Assembly (NCBI GenBank): GCA_015680905.1 | Contig: CM027378.1 | Location: forward strand, 82,365,501 to 82,429,500 | Length of the DNA stretch: 64,000 nucleotides | From: Coptis chinensis | Lineage: Eukaryota > Streptophyta > Magnoliopsida > Ranunculales > Ranunculaceae | Direction of reading: 5' to 3' | Shown here: in pieces, positions 1 to 11,782 of the stretch | How the letters are laid out: each line of letters begins with the position of its first letter | Position numbering within the stretch: the stretch's first letter is position 1 | Position numbers and translations under genes: made by a program | The notes under the pieces: model-generated | What the model was told of the DNA's origin: nothing | Databases searched by the model: none | What the model saw: the letters and a program-made list of their open reading frames with translations, nothing else

Positions 1-189
1 AGGAAATTTGGATGGCTTGTAAAATATGTTGTTAAGATTGCATAAAGGTATCAAAGCGATCCGGTTATGGAGGAGTGTTAGCTATAGGTTGTGTGACAGG
101 AACTATGTCACGTTGATTATTAATGGGTGGATTTTGATAGTTATTATTTGCTGAAATGATACCTCTATTAGCATTATAATTATTATTGT

Positions 190-1326
190 TATAATTATTA
201 TAATTACCCTAACCTTGTCCTTGTCGTGGTGGAGCTTGGTTGTTATAATTATTATAATTACCCTAACCTTGTCCTTGACCTTATCGTGGTGGAGGTTGGT
301 TATAATTGTTTGCTTGCGTAATATTTTGATTATTAAACCCTAGAGGTGTTACTTGTTGATTATTTCTCCAACTGAAGTTGGGGTGTTGTCTCCAAGGGGC
401 GTTAGGAATAGGATAACTATTAATCGAGCAAACATTATCTTGTTGTGATGTTTGTTGTTCATAAATGAGAGGACAATAGGAGTCGGGATGCTCTGGACTC
501 AAACAGAAATTACATGGATTGGTGTTGACATTCATGACGGGAATATGCTTTTGTTAAACAGAAATAGCCTCTACCTTTTTAGTGAGAAATTCGATTAAAT
601 TTTTAAGTTCAGGATCGGGTTTCATCTCAAACATACCGGCGGCTTTAACTGTTGTAGAAGAACTAGCGGAACAGGAGATATCGTCACTACCCCCTAGTTA
701 TTATTACACTTAATTTGATCTTCTAAAAATTTATAAGCCTCTGAGGCTCCCTTACTTAGGAAACTACCCCCATTCAGTATGTCAAGGACTTCTTTATGGT
801 GGTGTAAAAGTCCTTTGAAAAAGGCACGAACTAACGTGTCTTTCGCGAGGTTATGGTGTGGACACTCTATAAGAAGATCGGTGAAACGATCCAAGCCTCT
901 GAAAATGATTCATGAGGATTCTCGTGAAAGAAATGAATCTTGGAAAGCATTTCATCGGTCTTGATGGTGGGGTAAAATGTTCCATAAATAGTTGAACAAG
1001 TTTGGCCCACGAGTCCAAAGAATTAGGTGCTTGGGGCGTTAACCAAGACGCGCCTTTATCGGCTAAAGTGAAGGGAATACCCTCGGTTTAATTTGTTCGG
1101 CCTGTCAATAGGATGGATGGTGGAATGTAGTAAGGACTTGGTCAATCCTACGCATATGCTGATAAGGCCTTTCATGGTCTAATCCATGAGAAACGGGTAA
1201 CAAATTAAATATATTTGGGGGGATTCGAAAATCCCCCACTGGGTCTGATAGAACGATGCAAGATTTTAGGCTATCGTTCAAGGCTTTATAAAAGTCAGAG
1301 AGAGGAGACTCTCTTTCTTCAGTCAT
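190..1326 (-). pseudogene. R1 gag remnant
   Basis: This is the capsid (gag) region of the Athila-like element. The N-terminal part (about 1105-1326) reads SPLSDFYKALNDS and then IPPNIFNLLPVSHGLDHERPY, closely matching R2 at 36.2 kb and F at 52.1 kb. The following part (about 700-900) has the retrotransposon-gag signature around LIECPHHNLAKDTLVRAFF. The part nearest the left edge encodes Asn/Gln/Pro-rich sequence with a CNFCLSPEHPDSYCPL zinc-knuckle-like cluster (281-535). A roughly 60-bp unit is tandemly repeated at about 190-300 and encodes the NYNN/PPRQGQG run. Fossil, broken in several places. Confidence 0.8.
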
Positions 1327-1682
1327 TTTTTCAGGTGTGGCGTGTGGTATATTATCTAGAGGTGTAGTGAGTGGTATACTAGAAAGGCGTGTTTGTTGAC
1401 GTTACCGGTTGATTACGTTAGGCATTTTTCTTTGGCCTGACCTTAATCGCATGCAAGGCTAAGACCAATCTTAACTAAACACGACAACACTCCAAACAAT
1501 CCTAATATGCTAGTATGAACCTCTAACAAGAGATGCGAGGTGTTGAAGAAAGAAGTACTTGAATGCCTCTTTGCTTCGCTTATGAATAACGTCTTGTATA
1601 CGCATGCTCAGTGTATATAACAAGTTAGAACACTGAAAACCTTGAAGAAATGGAAGTTTGAAACAAACTTATGGAAATCGGG

Positions 1683-1990
1683 CAGTTTCAGCAGAGGGCG
1701 CGGGTCGCGCTCAAAATTGGCCTAGGTCGGGCGCGGATCGCGCTCAGATCAAACTGGAGCTCCAGGCGCTTCAGCGCGGGGGGCGCTCACTTTGCCTTGG
1801 TAGGGCGCGGGTCGCGCTCGGGTAAAAACTCAAGTTCCAGGCGCTTCAGCGCGGGGGGTGCTCAAGTTTTGCCTTGGATGGGCGCGGGTTGCGCTCAGGG
1901 TAAAATTGGAGTTCTAGGCGTTTAGGCGCGTGGCGTGCTCAGTTTATGCCTGCCTAGGGTGCAGGTCGCGCTCCGTGTAATTCTGCGAGG
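1683..1990. repeat. GC-rich tandem repeat in the R1 leader
   Basis: In an AT-rich window this block stands out. About four degenerate units of roughly 77 bp (starts near 1752, 1830 and 1907) each pair a GGCGCTTCAGCGCGG segment with a GGGCGCGGGTCGCGCTC segment. It lies between primer site and gag. Equivalent GC-rich blocks occur at the same place in R2 (36650-36775) and F (51690-51792), so it belongs to the family leader. The self-complementary GCGC cores could fold in RNA and are dense in CpG; a packaging or structural role is only inference. Confidence 0.75.
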
Positions 1991-2100
1991 AAAATTTCAG
2001 TGCTGAAATGGACAACCAAAGTTAGAATCAAACAAGGGTGGGTGGGTTATGGGACTTTGGAAGACTAACAATTCTAAAGAAAACAATACTAAAGGGAAAT

Positions 2101-2118
2101 AAGATGGCAGCGGCGCCA
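2101..2118 (-). other. R1 primer-binding site (tRNA-Asp-like)
   Basis: Two bases inside the LTR end, the minus strand reads TGGCGCCGCTGCCATCTT. The first 13 bases match the complement of the plant tRNA-Asp 3' end (TGGCGCCGTTGCCGGGG) except for one base, then the match is lost. R2 has the same variant at 36892-36909. Confidence 0.75.
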
Positions 2119-2120
2119 TT

Positions 2121-3623
2121 TGATAAACGTAAACTAAATATAGTTCTACTCACGAATAAACGATGAAACTTAAACGCAAGTAAAACTAAAACTGATTTCG
2201 TGTGTGTTATCAAAGATTTATTCTACTCTCGAATCTATCGAAATAGAGTGGAGTAAAATATTCGTTCCACTCCTAGTTCTTTAGCATTTAAAGTTTTCTA
2301 ATATTATCAGTTTTAGCCAAAGTTAGTGAGAGTAATGGTGGGAATTTATACTACGATGTGAATTCAACTAATAAGATACGAATAACAAAATGACGGAAAT
2401 ACTAAGGTTTGAATCTAGATAAAGAATTAGGGGGGATTGAATCCACCTTGAATCCAACTTAATAAACTAGCATAGATTGTTGTAATCAAATTCTTACGTT
2501 CTTACGATAATAATTGGTTGTTCTAATCCCTAGTCATTCATGGCAATCTCTACCAACTAATGACTAGCATGTGAGGAAGTTCTACCCATTCTCATGGCGA
2601 ATCAACTACCTTCTAGAGTGGAATAGACTCTTATAACGATTCTACACTACATAATCAAGTTTTCATTAAGGCTTCATCAAATCCCTCTAATGGAGGTTTA
2701 ACCTTGATTCATAAAACTATCATTTCTCATGGAATTCAAACACGACATCATATAAAGATTCTAACTTTACTTGTTTGAATTCAAATGGAAACTACTCATG
2801 CAAGATTTGATTGAAACTAATAATGACAAATAACTAAATCTATGAATTGAAATTAAATACTTAATGGAAAATGAAACTAAATTATGAAGAACAACTAACT
2901 TTATTGATCTAATAAATAAATAACAAGTGATTCAAATCCTAAATTAAAGCAAGATAATAAAAAGCTAATTAATTTAATTAAATCTAAAATCTAGATCTAG
3001 AACTATTCTCTAATGGCTACTTTCTACCTAACCTAATTGATATCTTTTTCTCCATCTTGTGTGTGAAAATGGAGGAGACCAGATCCACATTTTCGTGTAT
3101 GGGCTGAGGAGCCATAATTTGGGCCGGAAAATCGAGCCCAAAGCCCAATTTCTTCAGTCCACAGAGCCCTTTTCAGCTGGCTTTGACTTCAACAAAATTT
3201 TCGTCTACTTTTGCTTCTCTGATTGGGTCAAGTTTTAGACCATTGGAAATCTCTTTCCGAGCCGGTCATTTTGACATAAGGTACGCCCAATTCTGAGGCC
3301 TGAGTCCAAAGATACGGTCTTCGGAAGTTCTACTGACTTTTGTGTGTTGTTTTTGCCCGCGTTGACTTTGACTTTTCAGCTTTTGACTGGGCTTTATAAG
3401 GGTTTTTTTTTTCTTGAATCTTGGCCTTTAATCACAAAACTTCTGAGCAACCAACCCTTGCTCCTTTATCTCGCCAAAGTGGCACATTTCTGCACATAAT
3501 TGACTTCAATACCTAAAATACATAAAAGCACATAATCAGCATTAACTCTTATTTATTACTCGCATAATTGGTCTAAAAGTATTATTGTTAAGGGGTTAAA
3601 TCTACAGTTTTGGGTTCTTATCA
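2121..3623 (-). repeat. R1 5' LTR
   Basis: 1503 bp with TG...CA ends on the minus strand (TGATAAGAACCC at 3623, TTTATCA at 2121). Much of it aligns with the R2 LTRs, for example the stretch around 3100-3330 (GAGCCGGTCATTTTGAC, CTGAGTCCAAAGATAC). It is bounded by the primer site on one side and the presumptive duplication CTAGG on the other. Confidence 0.85.
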
Positions 3624-4504
3624 CTAGGGTTTGTGGTATTTGGCACTACACAATTATGAATTACCCTAAGACCTCCTAACCTCCACAGGAGCATTAGATC
3701 AATGGATGAATAAGAAGAAACTCAATGAGGGATTTAAACTAAAACATGATAGAAGAAGAACTAAACTAAAACATACGAAAAAGGCTTCATCTCCTCTCCC
3801 AAGAGAAGGGATATTAGCTCCTCATACTATGCTATGCACACAATATGGAAGGGAATAATCTTTATAGCTATTAATGGTGAAAATGTTTGAACTTTCTTCT
3901 CTCTTAATTCTAGATCTAAGATGCAAACACTAAATTTCCTAAATGATGTAAACTGAGGTTTTTGTGCTTTATATATTGGCTTACATGCTCGTCTGGATAG
4001 AGATCCAAATCCTATGTTTATTTGGTGTCAAACTCTCTGTAATCTTTCTAGAAGAAATCCTAGAAAAGTTAGATTTGTTTGCACAAAAGTGATACGTGGC
4101 CCACTTTGGCTTACAGGCTATTTCCCAAGCTGACAGCTTTCAGTTTCCTAATTCTTGTAAAACTCTGACTTCTTTTCCATGTTGATCTCATCTTCCTATG
4201 AAGTCGAAATTAAGGTTTTGAGATCAGATTGAAGACTCTTCTAACTCAATTATTATCCTCTTTTAGAGTCCTATTAGGCTTGGCACTTATGGAGACAAAT
4301 ATGACGTTTTTGCCCTAGGCCTTTAGCTGTAATTCCTAGTGACTCCTTTTTGACTTGTTTGACTTCTTTTCCCTCCATATTTCACATTTAGGTTCTTTGA
4401 CCTGCAAAAACTCAAATTGCATCATATTAGAATATTTAAATATAAAATGGAGACTAACATACATATAATTGGGGTTATAAATCATTACTTTTAAGCACTT
4501 ATCA
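3624..4504 (-). repeat. LTR fragment of another Athila/TAT-like element
   Basis: On the minus strand this starts TGATAAGTGCTTAAAAG at 4504, the TGATAA start shared by the other Ty3 LTRs here, but the body differs from the F and R LTRs. A TATA-like TATATAAAGCAC lies at about 3969-3980 and marks the likely U3/R boundary. It ends where R1 begins, so R1 landed inside it. It abuts the MULE transposase at 4505, so it interrupted that gene earlier. It is a fossil of which only one LTR portion is visible. Confidence 0.65.
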
Positions 4505-4972
4505 AAGGGTGACTATATGGAACAACTTGCCTGGGCTGCATCAAAGGCATATAAAATAGAAGACTTTGAAAGGTGGATGGAAGTGATAAAGAAAGAAAAC
4601 ATTGATGCATGGAAGTGGCTGCAAAAAGAAGGATATGAAACATGGGCTAGATCTCACTTTTCTGAGGAACTTAAAGCTGAACAGGTGTGCAACAATTTCT
4701 CGGAGTCTTTCAATAGTTGGATCTTAGAGCTCAGAGACCTTCCAATTGTCAATTTACTAGACCAATATCACCTTCTGTTAATGAGTTTGAGGTATAAGAG
4801 GAAACAGGCTTGTAAAGGATGGGATCAAAATGGATTGGTCCCTAGAGTGAATAAGCACATAGCCAAGATGATAGAAATATGTCCATCCTACATCTTTGAA
4901 GGTTCAAATGATGATCTTTTTGTTGTGAAGAATTACCATGGTGATAGGTGGAGGGTCAATATTGTGGACCAC
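4505..4972 (+). pseudogene. MULE (MuDR-type) transposase, internal fragment
   Basis: This is a piece of a Mutator-like transposase, which cuts and pastes elements through TIR binding and a DDE nuclease. The open frame from 4517 gives about 152 residues. Recognisable MuDR features are the WARSHFS motif (about residue 46) and the following NNFSESFNSWI...RDLPIVNLLDQY block, which lies between the DDE core and the SWIM zinc finger in this family. Both flanks are LTRs: a minus-strand LTR fragment on the left and the start of F on the right. The DDE core and the SWIM finger are not next to it. No start codon context is expected. The 3' part of the same MULE probably resumes at 57493. Confidence 0.75.
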
Positions 4973-5982
4973 TGATAAGAGCCCAAAACTGTAGTTTAAA
5001 CCCTTTAATAGTATTTATATGTAGCCAATTATGTTATTAATAATATAGGTTTATTACTAATTACGTGCTTTTGAGTATTTCAGGCTTCAGAGTTGAATAA
5101 ATATCAATTCATTACTAATTAGGCACTAAAAGGAGCTAAAGTGATTGCTAGAGAAGTTCCATGAAGAAAGCCCAAGTTTAATGGAGAAAAAGCCCTTAAA
5201 AAGCCCAAGTCAATAGTGTTAAGTGAAAGTCAAGCCGGATTAGAGAGCTGAAGAAAAGTCAATAGAACTACGAAAGACTATATATTTGGACTCAGGCCTC
5301 GGAATTAGGCCCATTTTATATCAAAATGACCGACTCAGAAAGCTCTTTTCAATGGTCTAGGCCTTGACTCGATCAGAGTAGTATAAGTTAGTGAAAACAC
5401 GTGCTACAGTAATACGACCAGAATTGAAAGTCTTGGATTTACCCAATTGGGTTATGGACTTGATTTATGGGTCCATAACCTAGCCTAAAAACCCATGCAT
5501 GAAATTGTAACCTAACCCTCTCCTATATAATTAAGAGGGTTAAGGCTAAAACAAAGATTGGCTACCCTCCTCTTTAGTTTAGAATAAATTAGGGTGCTCT
5601 CTCTCTCTCTCTCCTTTTTAGTTTTAGTTTGTAAGTTTAGTTTGTAGTCTCTATTAGAATTATTAATAAAAGCTTTAGTTTACTTTTAATTCAAGTATCT
5701 TTAAATTATGTCTTCTATTCAATCTTTAGTTAGTATGATTCCTATAATACAAGGCTAAACCTCCATTAAAAGAGGTTTATGAAGCAATGTGAGGATGATT
5801 GGTAATTAGTATAGTTGTGGATTTGTATTAGTGTTTTAAGTTTGATTCTTATGATTGTTTAGAGATAAAGATCATAAGAGTTGAACTAGAGTTTAGAGCC
5901 ACCACCAAAGAGATTTGTGGTGGAGCTAAACTCTTATACTAGTGAAACCTTGATCCGAGAGGACCTGGTGTTCACTAGGGAT
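4973..5982 (+). repeat. F 5' LTR, left part
   Basis: It begins TGATAAGAGCCC, as at 57037, and the first ~450 bp align with the 3' LTR piece. A TATA-like CTATATAATTAAG at about 5523 is followed by a CT microsatellite (about 5598-5613). The CACTA insertion interrupts it after 5982; the last three bases, GAT, are duplicated on the other side. The missing end resumes at 50453. Confidence 0.85.
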
Positions 5983-8004
5983 CACTAGGTGAAAACATGA
6001 TTTTTTTGACACCTGGCCCGGATAGGAATTGACTGGTACTAATAGTCAAGAATATATTTGACGGGCTTTTTATTAAATTGATGGTCCATAACCATCAAAC
6101 AAAAAATTGATGGTCCACGCTCATAAAGAAAATTTTCCCCGAAATCCCAGTCGAAACGCGAATACCTTCCCCCCAAAATTTTCGCTATTTTCCAATTTTC
6201 TCTCTTTCGGTTTCTATTTGGTTAAAACTCAAAACCAAAAACTCGCCATCATATACAATCTCCTTCCATACCTCACAAGTAGCAACTACTTCAAGACTCC
6301 ATTTGCAAGCCTCGCGGATAATTTCATTACCTTGTTCCGCCAAAGCTAACAATTTCATCTCTACAGCAACTTCAAACAACTTTCGCCAAAGCTAACAAAT
6401 TTAGCAAGCTTCAATTTCACCAGTTTGTTTTTTTTATTTAGAAAAGATGTTACTTTTTCTTTAATTAGTATATTGGGATGATGCATCTTTCTCATGAAGT
6501 CAGTTTTCAAGTTTGTGTTCTACCCTTTGAAAGTCATAATCCGCCCATTCTCTAAAACTCACAGGACTCTTCTAATTTACATCTAACAATGGTAAAATAT
6601 ATAACTATAATATGAAATTCATATTCTGAACTGTTAGGTGTGACACAGTAAAGTTTTATTTTTGGATTCAAAGAATAGAAAAGCATATATTTTTCCATGT
6701 ACTATAACACCAACGATATGATTGTGAAATAACAATCTAAGTACAGTACGAAATTGATGAACTTATTATGTGACACAATGCACGACCGTACGACATGTTT
6801 AAATAAAGTTATGTGTTATAAGTAAATATATATTCTCAGTCTGAATAGAGGGGAAAAACAAAATAAATTAATATATAGGTGTTGGTTGTAATGGCATTAA
6901 CTTAATTGGTTAATTGCCGGCGCAGTAGGATATTGAAAAACAATGTCACCGGTAGTTGGCGATGATTGCGCCAACACTGCTGTCAAAATAATGTATGCAA
7001 AAATACATAGAAAGAAATAAAACTAGGCATTATGAAGTTGAACCTAATACGTGCATGCACAATATCAAGAAACAAAGTAACACAAGCTAAGAAAGAAACA
7101 TAATGAATATACAAGAAACTTACTAGTGCCATTGCTATTGGTGGACGAATTATAAGGAGGAATACCAAACATCATTGTGGCTTGTTAATTCAATAAGGGA
7201 GAGATTGATGGAGAAGATACGTTCTACTACTCTAGTTATCTAGTTATCTAGGTATCATAACCCTTGTTTTTTTTCCCATTCTTGTAATGGGTTGCGCCAA
7301 AACTCTAACTTTTTAAGTTGGTCGTTTTGCATATACACTACTACAGCTAGTTTTGATCGAATTTTAGTTAGTTTGCATCTCCTAAAGGTTTGTGTGTTTT
7401 TTTCTTTGTTTAAAAAGATTTATTTGTTTTAAGAAATGAAACACATATCATTATCGTTGTTATTGATATGCTATTGTTACTGTGAATTAATATTGTATAA
7501 CGTTGTGACTTTTTATTGCTTTATCAAAAAAATTGAGTAAATTATTGTTGTTAAAATTGTGAGTTTTCACCATTCGTTTTACTGAGTAATGGAAGTTTTC
7601 ATCATTTAATTGGATGCACTTTGAAGATGTTGGTTTGTCCTGTTGAGGGTGTTGTCCATCAATTCTAACAATTTTTTTTTATAAACTATGTTTTGTTCAA
7701 CATGGTGAGGGTGTTGGTTTGTCGAAAATGTTATTTGTGTGGTGATTGTCTAATATAGGGGCAGAACTACGAATTTAGAGTGAGTGCTGCCATAAACATA
7801 GTAAAAAAAATTAGTTGCATATCGACTCATGAAATTTTTGATTATATGGATTTCACTACTACAAGTTTAATTTAATTAATATGTTCTTGGTGATGTAATA
7901 TTACTCGTTTGTGTGTGTGTGCTGCAAGTCATATTAGTTAGTTAGTATGACACTTTATTTGATATGCAAGTGGCATTTGTACTGATTTTTTTTTGTTGTA
8001 AAAG
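5983..8004 (+). other. CACTA 5' terminal and leader region
   Basis: No gene is seen here. After the 13-bp terminal repeat come degenerate subterminal motifs (TTTTTTGACACC, TTGACGGGC, and a repeated TTGATGGTCCA at about 6078-6118). The rest is AT-rich sequence with no recognised coding content; it probably holds the promoter and 5' untranslated exons of the transposase gene. Confidence 0.6.
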
Positions 8005-8907
8005 ATGTCTACGAAAGTGCCAAGCAAGGCATGGATGAAGGCACCGACGTTATCTACGGAATACATTGAAGGTGCTCGTTCATTCATTAAAATTACCCAA
8101 AATAGTTTGGGGAAAAAAATTGACTGGTACTGCTGTCCTTGTGTTGACTGCGGTAACCAAGAGAAGAGATCAGCTGAAGATATTTTTTACCATTTAATTC
8201 GTAAGGGTATAACAAGCTCTTACACATCATGGGTTCAACATAGAGAGCGTTCTTCCATAAAAAATGTCAATGCTAGTGTTGCTTGTACCTCAACTTGTGT
8301 CGGTAATGAAGAGATGCTTCCAAGAATGGTGGAGATGGTGAACGATACATTTGGGCATAGTCAACCTAATGACTTGGATGCATGTCTGGATGAGGTGGAT
8401 GAGAATCAAGATGAAGATGATGCTCCTAATGGTGATATTTCGCTAGATGATATTCAAATCAATATACATGAGGATGTTCGGTACAAGAAATTGATGGAAG
8501 ATGCATTACAACCCTTGTATCCTTCATGTGAAGGTGAACATTCAAAGTTTGCAGCGACAATTGAGCTATTGGGGATGAAGTCTAGACATCGGTGGTCCAA
8601 TAATAGTTTCAGAGTTTCACCACGATTCTTTGGGATTCTTAAAGAGGATTACGCGGATAAGAGTACATTGGTACATAAAACGGATAGTGCTAAAAAGTAT
8701 GATAAAGGCATCATTGCATTATGAAGTGTGAGATTATCCATGCATGTCCAAATGATTGTATTTTATACTGGGGGAAGGAAAATGAAAATAGAGTTAGTTG
8801 TCCTACATGTGGTTAGAGCAGATGGAAGCCAACTGATGAATCCAAGCCAAGGGCTAAACCTTTGCCAATGAAGAAGCTAACATATTTTCCTTTAACAGAA
8901 AGGTTGC
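8005..8907 (+). pseudogene. CACTA TNP2-type transposase, N-terminal segment
   Basis: The ATG at 8005 opens a 239-codon frame. Residues about 1-100 match the plant transposase-associated domain: W/YCCPCVDCGN followed by FYHLIRKGITSSYTSWVQHRE. An acidic linker follows (about 120-155), then a segment resembling the region before the TNP2 core. After 8727 the protein resumes in another frame (MKCEIIHACPNDCILYWGKE, ending MKKLTYFPLTERL), with one stop codon near 8815, so this copy has decayed. The last codons run into the nested element at 8908: LTERL here and QKMYSV at 13186 make a contiguous TNP2 sequence once the insert and one TGC copy are discounted. The protein would bind TIRs and cut the transposon. 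Confidence 0.85.
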
Positions 8908-9134
8908 CAATACACCAAAAGGGTGATTTTGTAACGCACTCATTTTTCGCTTAGTAACATTTTTTAACCGTTACACAATTATTAATGTTTATAAACTGTT
9001 AGTATGTCACTTTATCCATTACTTAATTTAAGATAATTATCGGAATTAATTCGTCACGGTTGACTAACACATGGATACCGTTAGAAATAAAATAAAAAAT
9101 AAAAAAATCTAAAAAATAAAGGACAGTCTAAAAC

Positions 9135-9223
9135 TGAAAGTTGGAATCCCGCACTCCTCTCTCTCACTTTCAGAGAGCCCGAAGTGGTTGGCTCAAACCA
9201 GCACTTCCTCATCAAAAACGAAG
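9135..9223 (+). pseudogene. Captured first-exon-like piece in the small CACTA
   Basis: A CT-rich leader (CTCTCTCTCACTTTC) leads to sequence that ends at a good splice donor (AAG|GTAAGG, 9223/9224) and a pyrimidine-rich intron start. It looks like the 5' exon of a captured plant gene. I see no ATG in the open stretch and cannot name the source. Confidence 0.35.
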
Positions 9224-9914
9224 GTAAGGTTTTTTTCTTCTTCTTTTGTTAGTTCTTCCTCTCTTTCTTCTTCTTCTTCTTCAATTCTTCTTCTCTTTTT
9301 AGGGTTTCAAAAATTTAGGTTTTTATTTTTGTGCCTTCCTCTTCAATTCTCTTATTTACTTTTTATGCTTATATACCAACGGTTTAATTGGATTTCAGAT
9401 TTCATTTTGAGAACGAGTTAGGTTTCTCAATGTGACACTCAACTTTTTTGATTTGGAAAACTAATTTTGGTAAGGGATTTGTGAACATAGGTTCGTTGTT
9501 TTGTTGAATATCTCTTAATGTTCGTTGAATTTTTAAATTGTTTGATGAAAGTTTGAACTTTGTTCAACAGTTTTAATTTGTTCTATTTTTCACTCTTCGT
9601 AGATCTTGTTTCAATCTTATGCCAGGTCAGATTTGATAAATGATTGGTAACTTACTAGGAATAGTTGTTTGTTAATGTTCACGAAATAAAGTATTGATTT
9701 TTGATGTTATATCTAGTTGGGCATGTGTGTTTATGGGTTATGTAACATGGGGCTCAATTGTTATTAACATTTGAAAGACTTTGAATGTATGATTAGTGAG
9801 GTTTTGTCAGCTATGGATTGTTCATAGAGATATTAGGGAAAATATAGCCTTGAATAATTAACAAACTTCTTTTGCTCATTTGATAACTTTTCTAAAGTTA
9901 GCTTAGTAGCATGA

Positions 9915-10415
9915 ATGTTTAGAGTTGCGCCCTAGGCGTGGGTATTTGCTAGCTTGTGACTCCGATCTGATAAGCTCAAGTTAGAAGCTACTGTATCAAG
10001 TTCAACACTCCATTTAAACTATTAACATTAAGAACCTTTGAATACTTACTTAGTTTAGGGTAGAAATGGAGTGAAGTGTAGAATCAGGGAATCATAAATA
10101 GAAGGGATGGAAGTGTAAAAGGAACTAGTGAAGTTTGTTTGTGAGTTCAATGGTATTTGAAAGTTGGTGTAGCTGATAGAATGTAGGATTAGTCCTTGAA
10201 CAGCTAAGAAAAATATGAAGTTATGAACACACTTTTTATACTCATGTAGTCCACCCCCTTTAAAAGTTAAAGATATAGTAGCGTGTGCGTTTAGAGTTGC
10301 GCTGTTGGAATGGGAATTTGCTAGCTTCTGGCTCCTATCTAGTAACTCGGTAGGGTCAAGGTAGAAGCTCAGATATATGAGAATTACAGATCCACTCCTT
10401 TAAACTAAATTGTAA
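9915..10415. repeat. Divergent direct repeat inside the small CACTA
   Basis: Two blocks, at about 9918-10020 and 10288-10405, share GTTTAGAGTTGCGC, TTTGCTAGCTT, GACTCC/GGCTCC and AGAAGCT in the same order. They are about 370 bp apart and well diverged, so this is an old internal duplication in intron-like sequence. No coding content is seen. Confidence 0.6.
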
Positions 10416-10518
10416 GATCTTCTCAGTGTAATTAAGTTTGGGAGGATATTAATATATCGAGATGGTCAGATATATTAATCCTTTGAGCCATCATTGTTTC
10501 TGCCTCTTGTTACAATAG

Positions 10519-10652
10519 GGTTTGTTAATGGCTTCAGTGCAAAGACTAGCAGGCAGCAGAGAAGACAAGTAGCTGATGTCTCAAACAAATTACAAACAAA
10601 TGAAACAGAGATAACCAAAAAGGAAAGCAATCTTGCTAAGATCAAAGTTGTG
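10519..10652 (+). pseudogene. Captured exon, lysine/glutamine-rich, source unknown
   Basis: It is bordered by an acceptor-like TACAATAG (10511-10518) and a donor-like GTATGTTA (10653). One frame is open throughout and encodes a charged, probably helical stretch including QVADVSNKLQTNETEITKKE. I do not recognise the family. It lies upstream of the U2AF35 exons in the same orientation, but nothing in the piece itself resembles U2AF35, so it may come from another gene. Confidence 0.4.
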
Positions 10653-11782
10653 GTATGTTACCTCTTCACTTGTAATTCTGGCTCTTTAGCATTTGTCAGT
10701 CTTGTATTGTTATCAGATACTTAGATAGTAGCTTGGTAGTATAAGTTTTGTTGGAGTGAACTACTGGTTTAGGTAGCTCAATTTGGAGCACCTCAAGGTC
10801 ATAAGTATATTTGCCTATCCTTTTTAAGTCGTTATTTGTTTATTTAGTTTTCTCATTTATTTACTTTTTCTTTTATAGTACTTATAACTTTTAGTACTAT
10901 ATAACTACCTAGTTTTTATTCCCTGCACCTCATTATAATACCATGATGCTACAGGTCTTATGCTACCATGTGCTACTGGTAATTATAACACCATGATGCT
11001 ACATGTAATTATAACACCATATGATGCTACAGGTCATATGTGCCCTAGGAGTAAGTTTTTTAAAGATATAATATTACTGATAGAGGTCTACCTAACTCCA
11101 ACTAGCTTGTGGAGATACAGAAAAGTTAAAAGTAAATTAGGTCTCCGTATTTGTAATTAAGATTTTCCAGGCAGGGCAAGATTTGGAATTAATTCAACAC
11201 TGTCGTACTTTTTTACTTGTACTCACATACGTTGGTTCTGTTTATGCAAGCATATAATTACTTTGGACAATGTTAGCTAAGTCTTGCATTTAAAAATCTT
11301 GTATGGATCTAGTATGGATTTAAAAATTCTTGTTTCTATCTACTTTGGAATTCTTTTAGGAACTTTAAATATATGAAATGTTAGACAAATATGGAGTAAT
11401 TTTGCCTCTGTGGGTACTCTACCTTTTCAACTATTGCAACCTTCTGGTGCTACTCCAACGGCTATTGCTGATTCAGAGAAGGTCATTTGGATTTCCATTT
11501 GTTGATATTCTAATATGATGAAATGAGTTTTAAGACTTGACAATGGTGTATCTGTTATTTGTTTTCAGGTTCCTTGTGATACGTACAACTAGTGAATATC
11601 CATCGAGGACAAGGGCTGATAGTTTCAAGGCATGTATCTTGGTCCTAAACTCTTATTTACATTTTGTTAGAAAAAAGACTAAAGCCACATCCGGAGAGCT
11701 ATGGATCTAAGTCTAGTGTCTTGTGCAGGCTTGGGTGTATTTGTAATTAGATAAAATTGGCATGGGCTTTTTGTCGTTGTAG

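Larger units (their letters stand above)
1..3623 (-). mobile_element. R1: Athila-like Ty3 LTR retrotransposon, partial (runs off the left edge)
   Basis: Reading leftwards from 3623, the parts follow the standard order: 5' LTR (2121-3623, starts TGATAAGAACCC, ends TTTATCA), a primer site two bases later, a GC-rich leader, and a gag region that continues past the window edge. The gag resembles those of F and R2. The element inserted into an older LTR fragment; the 5 bp next to its LTR, CTAGG (3624-3628), should be the target duplication, but its partner lies outside the window. It is a fossil, broken in several places. Family assignment rests on the tRNA-Asp-like primer site, gag similarity and LTR style. 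Confidence 0.85.

Noticed and set aside
281-535. Short Asn/Gln-rich ORF as an independent gene
   Set aside because: It is the C-terminal part of R1 gag; the same layout is found in R2.
6107-6379. Overlapping small ORFs in the CACTA leader
   Set aside because: Opposed frames with no conserved motif, located in subterminal sequence.
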